Source of the DNA: Mesostigma viride | Taxonomy: Eukaryota; Streptophyta; Mesostigmatophyceae; Mesostigmatales; Mesostigmataceae | DNA: 64,000 nt | Direction of reading: 5' to 3' | Assembly (NCBI GenBank): GCA_009746045.1 | Contig: RPFO01000513.1 | Coordinates: 64,501-128,500 of the forward strand | Shown: positions 38,271 to 46,784 of the stretch, piece by piece | How positions within the stretch are numbered: position 1 is the stretch's first letter | Layout of the letters: each line of letters starts with the position of its first letter | The notes under the pieces: model-generated | What the model saw: the letters and a program-made list of their open reading frames with translations, nothing else | The model's database searches: none | What the model was told of the DNA's origin: nothing | Made by a program: the position numbers and the translations under genes

Positions 38271-38401
38271 TCTAGTTGCTATATGACTCATTGGAATAGT
38301 TCAAGTCCCATGCACATAAGGAAAATGTCATTTCATTACAATAAGAATCATAAGGAATAGGCCATTCCTAGACCCCTTTGCAGGCACGCAGGCCTGGCTG
38401 T

Positions 38402-39196
38402 TTAGCGGTTGTACATGCGCAGGCAGGGCGTCTGGCGGCCCTCAAACCCAGTGCAATCGTCTTTCACACGCAGAGTGTCCCCGCGCAGGGGGAACTTCAC
38501 ACCAGAGGTGCAAGTCCACACGTGGGTGAGCAGAGTGCAGTCCGCCTTGTGGATCTTCCAGTGCGCAACCTGGCACTCGCGGGAGCAGTACCGCGCATCC
38601 TGGCAGCTGGCGCACCTGCGCTTCACCTCTCTCTTGCCCTTCTTCTCACACCCCGGCGCAGCGCAGAAACCGCGAACCGACTCGGGGAAAGGACCAATGG
38701 GGCTGTCCAAAATGGGCGTGCGCACTGTGATCACCACCTTCTCGCAGGGGCGGGTATAGGGAAACGCCGTCCTCGCAACGATCTTGTCCGCGTCCTTGGG
38801 CACGCGGAAGGACAGGCCAATCCTGGTAACCAGGTCGATGAACCCGTCGTCCTCCTTCTTCTCGCGAAGGAGGACGCACAGAAGCATGAACTCGCTCTCA
38901 GGGCGAATGTGGGACAGGATCTGACTGCGAACGCAGTACTTCCTGCTGATCGCAGTGCGTACGTCAATGAATTCAAACTCCAACTGGCGATCCAGAGCCG
39001 TAAAGGAGTCGAAACGAACCAGCACGCAAAAGGGGGTTTTCAACTTCTTTTCCCACTCATTCACGCAGCTGTACAAATTGCTGGAGTTTTCCATGGCCTT
39101 GCGCACCACCAAGCGGTACCAGCCCCCGCACAACTCCGCAAACAGGTCGGAGTGATCCTGAGGGAGCTCATTGGCAATCAGAGGGGTGGAATCCAT
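38402..39196 (-). CDS. MYND zinc-finger protein
   Basis: A 264-residue protein. Residues 178-220 form a textbook MYND finger: C-x4-C, then CASC, YCSREC, AHW, and final H-x3-C. MYND fingers bind zinc and usually act in protein-protein interaction. The first 170 residues (LVVRKAMENSSNLYSCVNEW and following) match no family I recognise. The ATG at 39,196 is the first in frame. It is divergent from the RING-finger gene at 39,642 across a 445-bp shared upstream region. MYND-only proteins are common in giant viruses and in algae, so origin cannot be settled from this gene alone. Confidence 0.7.
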   Translation of the reverse strand: MDSTPLIANELPQDHSDLFAELCGGWYRLVVRKAMENSSNLYSCVNEWEKKLKTPFCVLVRFDSFTALDRQLEFEFIDVRTAISRKYCVRSQILSHIRPESEFMLLCVLLREKKEDDGFIDLVTRIGLSFRVPKDADKIVARTAFPYTRPCEKVVITVRTPILDSPIGPFPESVRGFCAAPGCEKKGKREVKRRCASCQDARYCSRECQVAHWKIHKADCTLLTHVWTCTSGVKFPLRGDTLRVKDDCTGFEGRQTPCLRMYNR

Positions 39197-39641
39197 AGCG
39201 GCTGACAGTCTGTGCGTGCTCGTGCGGATTGGCGTGGTTTGGCTGCCAAACTCGCCCGCCTCCGCTTATGTGCCCGCACCCCCCCGCCCCGCCCAATAGT
39301 CCCGTGCCACGCGGCAGGTCCGGATTGGTGGGACGGAATATTCCCACGGAATATCCGCGGAGCGCCGCGCCTTCTAGAAGCGCGCCGCGCCGGGAATATT
39401 CCCATGAATATTCCGTGAGAGCGCCGCGCCGTCGCCACGTGGCAGCGTCCCATTGGTCCGCGTGGAATATTCGTGGGAATATGCCGCCGTGTCGTGCCCG
39501 CGTGACACGCGTCGGACTCCCATTGGACTGTCGTGGGTGTCGCGCGCTTCGCGCGGGCCTCGGCAGGGATAAAACGCGGAGGCGGGCGTTTGGGGGTCCC
39601 AATCCGCCCAGCACCACTCAAAACCAACTCCTCTCACTGCA
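39197..39641. promoter_or_regulatory. Divergent promoter with repeated GAATATTC palindromes
   Basis: The region between the MYND and RING genes has GAATATTC palindromes at 39,336, 39,394, 39,406 and 39,465 plus half-copies. It also has several ATTGG/CCAAT boxes (for example 39,323, 39,451, 39,521) and a TATA-like gataaaac near 39,569, about 70 bp before the RING gene start. GAA-nn-TTC is the core of eukaryotic heat-shock elements. That reading is an inference. Confidence 0.5.
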
Positions 39642-40310
39642 ATGGAGCCCTCCCGCGATAAGCCGGCTATGGCGGCAACGGATGTCCCTCCTGCCAAGCG
39701 CCAGCCGCCTGCAAACGGCAATGGCGAGCAGTCCCCCGCCATGAAGGTGTACCTGAAACAGCGGGACACCGAGGACAAGGTGGCAAAGTTCCTGGGGGCT
39801 GTGAAAACCAAGCAGGGGCACGCAAACACGCACGAATTCGATGAGAAGTACAAGCGGGACGCGCACATGCACGATATCCAAGTGCTGCCGGGCGGCGAGA
39901 TTTTCTGCGAGAATGCCGCATCGGTGGGCGCCTTCCTCTGCGATTCGGGCGTTTTTGGGAAGAGCGCGCGCGCAGAACCGCCTGCACAGAACAGGGCTGG
40001 CAGTGTGCGGGGGCCTGTTACTTGCGGCGTGTGCAAGAAGCACACCGATTTCCTGCTGGATCCGCAGCAGGATGCCAGCGGAGGGGAGGACCCTCAGGAG
40101 CATATCCATATCCACGGTGTGTGTGTGGATTGCGCTGTGCAGACCATAGAAACGAGCGGCAAGCGCGGCATGTGGTGCCCCTTGTGCGCTGCGGACCCTT
40201 TGATCGAAGTGCTGATCGATTTGGGCCGCGCAAAACACCTTTCGGAGGCCCCGTACTTTGTGTACAGCCCCGAGAAGAGCCTGCTGGCTGCTGCTTATGA
40301 GGATATGTGA
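39642..40310 (+). CDS. RING-like zinc-finger protein
   Basis: A 222-residue protein. The first 70 residues are polar and basic (PPAKRQPPANGNGEQ). Residues 128-182 carry paired metal ligands: CGVC (128, 131), HIHIH (154-158), CVDC (161, 164) and CPLC (179, 182). The pattern is RING-like with a long first loop, which suggests a ubiquitin-ligase or adaptor role. It starts at ATG 39,642, about 70 bp after a TATA-like element. An AATAAA near 40,324 follows the stop. It is the divergent partner of the MYND gene. The catalytic role is unproven. Confidence 0.65.
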   Translation: MEPSRDKPAMAATDVPPAKRQPPANGNGEQSPAMKVYLKQRDTEDKVAKFLGAVKTKQGHANTHEFDEKYKRDAHMHDIQVLPGGEIFCENAASVGAFLCDSGVFGKSARAEPPAQNRAGSVRGPVTCGVCKKHTDFLLDPQQDASGGEDPQEHIHIHGVCVDCAVQTIETSGKRGMWCPLCAADPLIEVLIDLGRAKHLSEAPYFVYSPEKSLLAAAYEDM

Positions 40311-40489
40311 ATGGTGCAGTACTAATAAAGCTTGGATTGTTTTCCTTATAAAGTCCCCACAATGAGCCCCACATAGATAGCCCGGCGGCGCGGACTCGCG
40401 GACTTAGACAGCCCCGGCAGCACGCGCGGGCCGACAGGCGCCGGATCGGACAGGCGGCGGGCCGACAGGCGCTGGTTTAGACAGGTGTC

Positions 40490-41110
40490 AGACGCCAGCA
40501 GCTACTCGCATGGGTGGCGGGCGCCAGCAGCAACTCGCGTGGGTGACGGGCGCCAGCAGCTACTAGCATGGGTGACGGGCGCCAGCAGCAACTCGTATGG
40601 GTGACGGGCGCCAGCAGCTACTCGCATAGGTGACGGGCGCCAGCAGCAACTCGCATGGGTGACGGGCGCCAGCAGCAACTCGCATAGGTGACGGGCGCCA
40701 GCAGCAACTCGCATGGGTGACGGGCGCCAGCAGCGACTCTCGTGGGTGACGGGCGCCAACAGCAACTCGCGTGGGTGACGGGCGCCAGCGGCAACTCGCA
40801 TAGGTGACGGGCGCCAGCAGCGACTCTCGTGGGTGACGGGCGCCAGCAGCTACTAGCATGGGTGACAGACGCCAGCAGTAACTCGCATGGGTGACGGGCG
40901 CCAACAGCAACTCGCGTGGGTGACGGGCGCCAGCGGCAACTCGCATAGGTGACGGGCGCCAGCAGCGACTCGCGTGGGTGACAGACGCCAGTAGTCAGCT
41001 CTGCATGGGACTGCGCGGGACGACAGGCGCGGGCTGAGGGGTGCCGCGACTGACAGGCGCGGGCTAGTAGCTGCAAGATCCGACAGGTGACCGCCGCCAG
41101 CAGTAAGTGC
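40490..41110 (+). repeat. 29-bp minisatellite, about 17 units
   Basis: Tandem units of the form ggtgacgggcgccagcagc plus actcgcatg with a strict 29-bp period from about 40,495 to 41,000. More degenerate gacaggcgc-type copies continue on both sides (40,380-41,230). Long ORFs over this stretch are artefacts of the repeat. Confidence 0.9.
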
Positions 41111-41332
41111 CGTCGGTGACAGGCGCCAGCAGTCACCGGGGCACGGGACTGCGCGGGCCGACAGGCGCCGGTTCCGACAGCCGCGGGCCGGCAGCCGACG
41201 GTTACGGCACGTGACAGGCGCCCGCGGGCCGAATCCGGGTCGAGTAAGTGCCGAGTCGGCGCGCGGACGCCGGAAAGCGGACGCACACCGCCGGGCGGGG
41301 CGGGCGAACCGTTCGGGCGAACGGTTCGGGCG

Positions 41333-42122
41333 AACGGTTCGGGCTATCCCCCACGACACTCGACGAATCCCACGGAAAATGAAAAGTTTGAAAAGTTCGG
41401 GCTATCCTGTTCGCCCGAACTTTTCGCGATAGCCCGAACTTTTCAAAACCTCACACGGGAAAACCAAAACTTTTGAAAAGTTTTGGCTCTGAGTCCCACG
41501 GCAAATGAAAAGTTTGAAAAGTTCGGGCGAAGGTTCGGGCGAACGAAATATAGCACGAACCGCCAACTTAGTCCCCACCGGACGGGGTGCACCGCACTTT
41601 CGTATATACTCTACCTTCCTTTCCTAACACATAAAATATTGCACATGCTTCCTAACACATATTATTCTAACACACTTCCTAACACATATTATTTACAACT
41701 ACACACTACCCTGTATACAGCCATACCCATAATAATATGTGTTAGCAACCCTACCTATATTTTATGTGTTAGCAACCATACCCATAATAATATGTGTTAG
41801 CAACCATACCAATATTTTATGTGTTAGCAAACCAACACTAAGGATATACACACCCCTACCCGTGCACACCCCCGCCAGTGGGAACTAAGTTGGCGGTTCG
41901 GGCGATTTTGCGTTCGCCCGAACCATAGCCCGAACTTTTCAAACTTTTCATTTGCCGTGGGAATCAGAGCCAAAACTTTTTGAAACTTTTCGTTTTCGCG
42001 TGGGAGGCTCTGAAAAGTTCGGGCTATCCTGAAAAGTTCGGGCTATCCTGTTCGCCCGAACTTTTCAAACTTTTCGTTTGCCGTGGGAGACGGCCAGTGC
42101 CGTGGGGGACAGCCCGAACCGC
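41333..42122. repeat. Imperfect palindromic element, about 790 bp
   Basis: The left arm (41,333-41,600) and right arm (41,880-42,122) are reverse complements over most of their length. Shared words are ttcgggct[ag]tcccccacg, cccacgg, gaaaagtttgaaaagttcgg and ccaaaactttt. The centre (41,625-41,840) also has paired cctaacacatatta and taatatgtgttag words. No ORF is recognised inside. It may be a foldback transposon or a fused viral genome terminus. Confidence 0.65.
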
Positions 42123-42316
42123 TCCGGCGCGGGGCCGGGGACGGGACGGGGAGGGGGACACAAGCCGCGGGGCCGCGATCCAACACACACGCGCGCACGC
42201 AGAGACGGACCAACCCAACAAACTTTATTAACAATATACGGATCCGTATATACGACTCAACACACCGCACCGCCACCCGCGGGCGGAGGGGGGGCGAAGA
42301 AGGGCGCGTCCAAAAC

Positions 42317-43342
42317 TCAGGCAAAGGGCTCCGGGCACATGATCCCGTAGACCTTCTTCATCCGGTCCCTGTACAACTTCACGAACGCGTCGCCCATCGT
42401 CAGGCGATTGCGCCACCAATCCTCCGTCACCACGTTCGCGACGATGTCGTCGTCCTCCTTCAGCGGCAGAACGTTGATCAGCCAGAACAGGAAGTCCCAC
42501 GCGGGGTCCGTCAGGATGTTGCGGGACACACGGCACGTGACGAGGGACTCGTTGGACTCGTAGGGCTGCACGCTGAACCACAAGACGAATGCGGGCTTCT
42601 CGTGTCCGGAAATCCAGAATCGCAGGCTCGCGGTATACGGGAGGAAGAACTCGTTCTCGACCGTCACCGACATCGACCCTTTCGGAGGCGCCTTCGCGTC
42701 CCGGCCCTCCTTCGGCATGAGGCCCAGCAGCACGCGGCCCACGGACTCGGCCGCCACCGGGTAGCTGTACACGCTCTTTCCCGTGAAGAGACCGCCCGTC
42801 TCCGTCGTGACGTCGGCGCCCTTCACGTCCACGATCTTCACCTTGTGGACGTGCTGGAGGTGCACGTGGTCCAACAGGTTCTCCATGACGATCATCGGGT
42901 GCCCGCGGATGCGCGTCGGGTACGAAAACGTCCGGTACCCGTCCTCGGTGAACTCCGGCATCGTCGGCGGAGACGACTCTCCGTCGCCCATGCCGGCGTT
43001 CACCCAGACCAGGTCCGCATCCTCCTTCGTGTCGAGGTAGTTGTCCCCGTTGTTCTCCTTGCCCCAGTACATCCCGTGGTACGCGCAACGGATGCACCCG
43101 TCATCCACCTTGCAATTGTGGGACAGACGCGCCCCGCGGTGGGGACACACGTTCCGCACGGCGAGCGTCTCGTCCCGCTGGCGGTGGTTGTACAGCAGGA
43201 TCTCCTCGTTGTACAGCTTCGTGACCTTGGGCTCGCGAGACTTGCGCCCGACGCACACCCACTTGTCGGGGACCTCGTGGGCCGCGACCAACGGTCGAGC
43301 CGGCCTCGGCGCCCCCACGCGAAAGTGCACTGCGGTCGCCAT
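42317..43342 (-). CDS. Rieske non-haem iron oxygenase
   Basis: A 341-residue protein. The [2Fe-2S] Rieske motif is clear: CPH at 66-68 and CAYH at 86-89. The mononuclear iron site NxxDxxHxxxxH is complete (N155, D158, H161, H166). The family includes plant and algal pheophorbide a oxygenase, chlorophyllide a oxygenase and TIC55, and bacterial ring-hydroxylating enzymes. The substrate here cannot be deduced, though a chlorophyll-catabolism-like role is possible in an algal setting. The internal ATG at 43,342 was chosen because the protein family starts here and a 45-bp promoter-like repeat lies at 43,391-43,435. The reading frame is, however, continuous with the upstream ADP-ribosyltransferase. 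AATAAA on the minus strand near 42,230 follows the stop. Confidence 0.8.
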   Translation of the reverse strand: MATAVHFRVGAPRPARPLVAAHEVPDKWVCVGRKSREPKVTKLYNEEILLYNHRQRDETLAVRNVCPHRGARLSHNCKVDDGCIRCAYHGMYWGKENNGDNYLDTKEDADLVWVNAGMGDGESSPPTMPEFTEDGYRTFSYPTRIRGHPMIVMENLLDHVHLQHVHKVKIVDVKGADVTTETGGLFTGKSVYSYPVAAESVGRVLLGLMPKEGRDAKAPPKGSMSVTVENEFFLPYTASLRFWISGHEKPAFVLWFSVQPYESNESLVTCRVSRNILTDPAWDFLFWLINVLPLKEDDDIVANVVTEDWWRNRLTMGDAFVKLYRDRMKKVYGIMCPEPFA

Positions 43343-44890
43343 CGGTTGCTGTTTGCGGAGAAATTGTCGAGGGCCTTTTAAGCGATCGGCGAACCGACAC
43401 GATCTCGGCGGACCAATCAGAGAAAAGTATGTCGGACGCGCCAGCGCCGCCCGCCACGAGTGTTCAACCGCTAGTCGTGGTCGCAATGTCGTGTCGGTCA
43501 GCGTCTTCCCGTCCGCGACGTACACGTAGGAAGTCTTTTTCCCCGCACCCTCGCCGTCTGGCACGTTTTTGCACACCGATTCCTTCGTGAGGGTCTGCGG
43601 GTTGTACGCGGTCGGCGCCCATTTCTGCATCGCCGAGTACTTGATCAAGTACGCGGTGCCCGGCGGGAGCAGGATCTCGAATTCGCTCGTGCCGTACAGA
43701 CTCACTGGCCAGAAAAGCAGCGCCGGACAGCCCCTCACCAATCGGATCACCGAAACGCAGCACTTGTTCGACGTGAACAAGGGGGATTTGCGTATGTGAT
43801 CCACAGACAGAGACGTCGAGACGCAGTACGGGTTGACGTACACCCTATTCTTCGCGCCCTTCAGATAGTAATCGTCTCTAGTGCCGCGGAAGACCGTGAA
43901 AGGCCTCGTGACGCGCGGGGCGTTTTGCACCAGTTTGAACAGCTTCTTGCGGTAAAAGGGGACGATCTTTTCCACAATGAATTCCGTGGAAAGGAACGTG
44001 AGCAGCCACGTGCACAACCTGAGTTTCAAGTGCTCCTCATCGTTCACTGTGCTCTCCGCGATCACGGCTATGATGGCTGATAATCCAAAGTCCTCCTTCT
44101 CACTCTCGGAAAGGGTGTCGGGGAGTTTTTTAAAATAAGACATTACCGCCCACGCATGGTCGTGTCCGGTGTCGGGGTCTCCCGTTTGGTACGACTCGAA
44201 CATGTCTACCAGCTTCATAAAGTCTCGCATTTCAGGCATTCGCCTCCACAAACTCGCGTACGAGGTGGGCAAACCTTTATACCTCCTGATGAACATGCAA
44301 AGAGGCACCCACAGAGGGGTCCCGTTCATATCCACGTCCGCGGTGTACGGATTAAACCCACTCATCTGTATGGTGTGGTGCCGCGTGACCTTTGCGTCGT
44401 TGCCGTTGACGTACCCATCTCCCACGTGCGAGTAGGACCGCAAGAGCAACAGGTCCTCCTTCGACAGACTGCCGAGGTACTGGTACGACTTGAAGTACCA
44501 TTCCTCGTCGATGATCTCGCGCGGGTCGTGGGCGTTTTTCCGCACGAAACGGAGTTCGTCCCGATTGTCGTAAAGGGTGTTCCATTCCACCTTCAGCTGG
44601 ATGGTCTTGAGAGAGCCGTCGGAGTTCGTCCCCGACCACCGCATATTGTCTCGCGCCAACGAGTCGTAATCGCACCCCTCGAGCGACATGTACGGAATCG
44701 TGATGGTCCCCGTGAAATGGCCAAATGGGGAGAGGAGAGGGGTGTCATCGTCCTCTTTCGCTGCCTCTTCGCAGAATCGCTTGTGTCTCTTGTCCGCGTA
44801 TTTCCTGTCCAACCTGGCGCGGATCGTCCGCCCGAGGAGTTGCATGCGTTCTTCCTGCGTGAGGGTCTTCTTCGTCGTCTTCGACGCCAT
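43343..44890 (-). CDS. ADP-ribosyltransferase-like protein, in-frame with Rieske gene
   Basis: From the ATG at 44,890 (MASKTTKKTL), 516 residues run without a stop into the Rieske start. Residues 1-320 are unassigned. Residues 330-420 have the R-S-E layout of mono-ADP-ribosyltransferases: FRGTR (R335), STS (358-360) and EFE (403-405), with FEILLPPGT after it. Such enzymes move ADP-ribose from NAD+ to proteins. Many viruses and phages carry them to modify host proteins. The last 45 residues before the Rieske start come from translated intergenic-type DNA that includes the promoter-like repeat. A lost stop codon is therefore likely, giving either a true fusion or readthrough. Confidence 0.65.
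43391..43435. promoter_or_regulatory. CCAAT promoter-like repeat between ART and Rieske genes
   Basis: A 45-bp block containing ccaatcagag differs from 44,989-45,033 at only two positions. It sits about 50 bp upstream of the Rieske ATG. Confidence 0.6.
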
Positions 44891-45122
44891 CGCGTTTACA
44901 TATAGATGACGGGTTAATAATACACAAGATAAGAGTGAAAAGATTGGATTACAATCACGGGTTCCACCCGTTCGGTACCCGTCCCGGTGAACCGACACGA
45001 TCTCGGCGGACCAATCAGAGAGGAGTATGTCGGCGACCAATCAGAACGTCGGATGTCGGCCGGTAACAGTTTAAGAACGATCATCGGTCGCGAGAGGAGC
45101 GTTTTTCTCTCGTGGGTGTATC
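44891..45122. promoter_or_regulatory. Divergent promoter with double CCAAT module
   Basis: The 232-bp gap between the ART-like gene (minus) and the KilA/BRO-like gene (plus) contains the 45-bp repeat (44,989-45,033). CCAATCAGA boxes at 45,011 and 45,037 are 26 bp apart, followed by gatgtcgg and a tttaagaa AT element near 45,070. Confidence 0.65.
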
Positions 45123-46010
45123 ATGGCTGCCATCGTGAGGTACCTGACGCCCGCGGACGGGGCGGAGGACGACCCTCGTTTTGAAGGAAAGATCCGCGTG
45201 ACGGAAGATGGCAGAATCTCCGTGTTGGACGCGATGGATGCCGTCGGTCTAGTCAACCCAGCAATGTATTGGAAACGCCTAGTAGGAGCCAATCCCGAAG
45301 TAGTAACAACCTGTTATCTCTGGAAATTCCCCGGTGCCAGGCAGCGAGACACCCCGGTGACCGACCGTCAGGGGTTGACACGCATCTTGATGTTGCTCCC
45401 CGGCAAGATCGCGGCCAAGTTCCGCGAGCAGGTGTCCGTCCTCCTCGAGCGATACCTGAGGGCCGACCGGACGTTGGCGGAGGACATTTTGCAGCGGGCG
45501 GACGCCGCCGACGGGAACGAGACCGCGCTCGAGAGGCTGCAGCAGCACCAGCGCATCAAGAGCTGTCTGTCTACGCGCGACCTGAACGAAGCGATCAAGG
45601 GGTACACCGATACCCACAAGGGGAGTGGGCTGCTGTACCCGGTGGTCCACGACACGAACAATCTGGCGGTCACGGGCAAGACCTCCGTCGAGCTCCGCGC
45701 GATGTACAACGCGCGAGTCTCGGCCCGCGACCTGCTGACGAACGTGCAGAGCGCCGGGATGAACTTCATCCAGGTGCTGGAGGCGGAGGAGATCAGGAAG
45801 ACGGGCCAGAATCCGGTCAGTGTCGCGAAGCGCAAGCGGGACTTGCTGGAACCCGTGTTCAAGGCGACCGGACTTCACGACGCGCGCGCCGACGAGCAGT
45901 GCATCCAGGAGAACGTCAAGGTCATGCGGCTGAATCAGCGACTCACCCGCGAGTCGCGCACGGCCATTGCGGCCGAACCGTCGGCGGGTCGTCTGGCCGA
46001 CGCGCCGTGA
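45123..46010 (+). CDS. KilA/BRO-like DNA-binding domain protein
   Basis: A 295-residue protein. Residues 18-120 (FEGKIRVTEDGRISVLDAMD ... YWKRL ... KFPGARQRDTPVTDRQGL ... MLLPGKIAAKFREQVSVLLERYL) match in layout an antirepressor-type domain of the BRO-N/KilA-N kind that I recall from giant viruses and protist genomes. The rest is helical, with VSVAKRKRDLLEPVF near the C-terminus. The domain is thought to bind DNA or act as a regulator. The start follows a double CCAAT module by about 85 bp. The family name is given with moderate confidence; no single catalytic residue defines it. Confidence 0.6.
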   Translation: MAAIVRYLTPADGAEDDPRFEGKIRVTEDGRISVLDAMDAVGLVNPAMYWKRLVGANPEVVTTCYLWKFPGARQRDTPVTDRQGLTRILMLLPGKIAAKFREQVSVLLERYLRADRTLAEDILQRADAADGNETALERLQQHQRIKSCLSTRDLNEAIKGYTDTHKGSGLLYPVVHDTNNLAVTGKTSVELRAMYNARVSARDLLTNVQSAGMNFIQVLEAEEIRKTGQNPVSVAKRKRDLLEPVFKATGLHDARADEQCIQENVKVMRLNQRLTRESRTAIAAEPSAGRLADAP

Positions 46011-46021
46011 CGTGTCGTTGG

Positions 46022-46070
46022 CCAATCAGAGAGGAGTGTGTAGGTAGCCAATCAGAGCGCGAGATGTCGT
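46022..46070 (+). promoter_or_regulatory. Double CCAAT promoter module
   Basis: CCAATCAGAG at 46,022 and 46,048 (26 bp apart), followed by gcgcgagatgtcg and caataaagg at 46,081. The next ATG is at 46,123. Confidence 0.65.
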
Positions 46071-46122
46071 TTTGAGAAGGCAATAAAGGAACCAACTCGG
46101 CTGGATTTGTGTGATTGTCGCA

Positions 46123-46590
46123 ATGGCCGGGAGGTATTTTTGGACGCCTTACGACTCCGCTAGCGGTCAGCGAGTCTCGACGGGCCGCTCGCCTCGTGCA
46201 TGCAATCTAAACAAAGACGAGGCGAAAAAAGTTATCGAGCGTTGGGATGGTGATAGATGGACACACGGTGGCGTCGCTGATGCTGCTATTGCTCTCATGG
46301 ACGGGACGCATCAGTTCACCGGGAAGAGGTGGTGGACCTACGTCCAAGGCGAGTGGGTAGAGACGCATCCTTGGACCTTGAGAATGTTGATCAAAGAGCC
46401 TCTGAGAGAATGTTACATTGAGATCATGATAAAGCGTTTTCTTAACACGAGGAGCAGTGACGACGTACTCGCCGAAATTGACGGGAAACTTAAGAATGAC
46501 GCTTTCATTTACAACGTGGTGCGTTGGTTGCAAAAGTGTCTTTCGAAGGAGACGTTTTCGTGTCCTCTCGTGGCGTCGGTGTCACCTTGA
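46123..46590 (+). CDS. Short protein resembling D5-type primase N-domain (fragment)
   Basis: A 155-residue protein starting MAGRYFWTPYDSASG. The second half (LRECYIEIMIKRFL ... EIDGKLKNDAFIYNVVRW) resembles the helical N-domain that precedes the SF3 helicase in D5-like primase-helicases of nucleocytoviruses. There the sequence would continue into the Walker A motif. Here it stops at CPLVASVSP without any helicase. It is either a truncated gene or an independent accessory protein. It has its own double CCAAT module. Unrelated origin remains possible. Confidence 0.4.
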   Translation: MAGRYFWTPYDSASGQRVSTGRSPRACNLNKDEAKKVIERWDGDRWTHGGVADAAIALMDGTHQFTGKRWWTYVQGEWVETHPWTLRMLIKEPLRECYIEIMIKRFLNTRSSDDVLAEIDGKLKNDAFIYNVVRWLQKCLSKETFSCPLVASVSP

Positions 46591-46647
46591 ACGTCAGATC
46601 CGGTGTCTGGGGTTCGACGGTCGGATTGGTTGGCGAAAGTTGGCGGA

Positions 46648-46696
46648 CCAATAGGAATGCAGTGTGTAGGTAGCCAATCAGAGCGCGAGATGTCGG
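46648..46696 (+). promoter_or_regulatory. Double CCAAT promoter module
   Basis: CCAATAGGA at 46,648 and CCAATCAGAG at 46,674 (26 bp apart), then gcgcgagatgtcgg and gaataaatgg at 46,705. It is almost a copy of 46,022-46,070. Confidence 0.65.
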
Positions 46697-46784
46697 TTGG
46701 GGTGGGAATAAATGGCCGGTGCGGCGGAGAGAGGGGAGGTCTCGTCTCAAATACTATCAGTCTCTCAGCCAGCTAGTCGGCTCC

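Noticed and set aside
40490-41000. A CRISPR-like array because of regular repeats
   Set aside because: Units are contiguous 29-bp tandem repeats with no unique spacers, in eukaryotic-type DNA.
40502-41359. ORFs of LLAPVTHAS-type repeats
   Set aside because: The 29-bp minisatellite lacks stops; no independent coding evidence exists.
42083-43381. A 432-codon plus-strand ORF opposite the Rieske gene
   Set aside because: It is a shadow of the GC-rich minus-strand coding sequence. The opposite strand has complete catalytic motifs.
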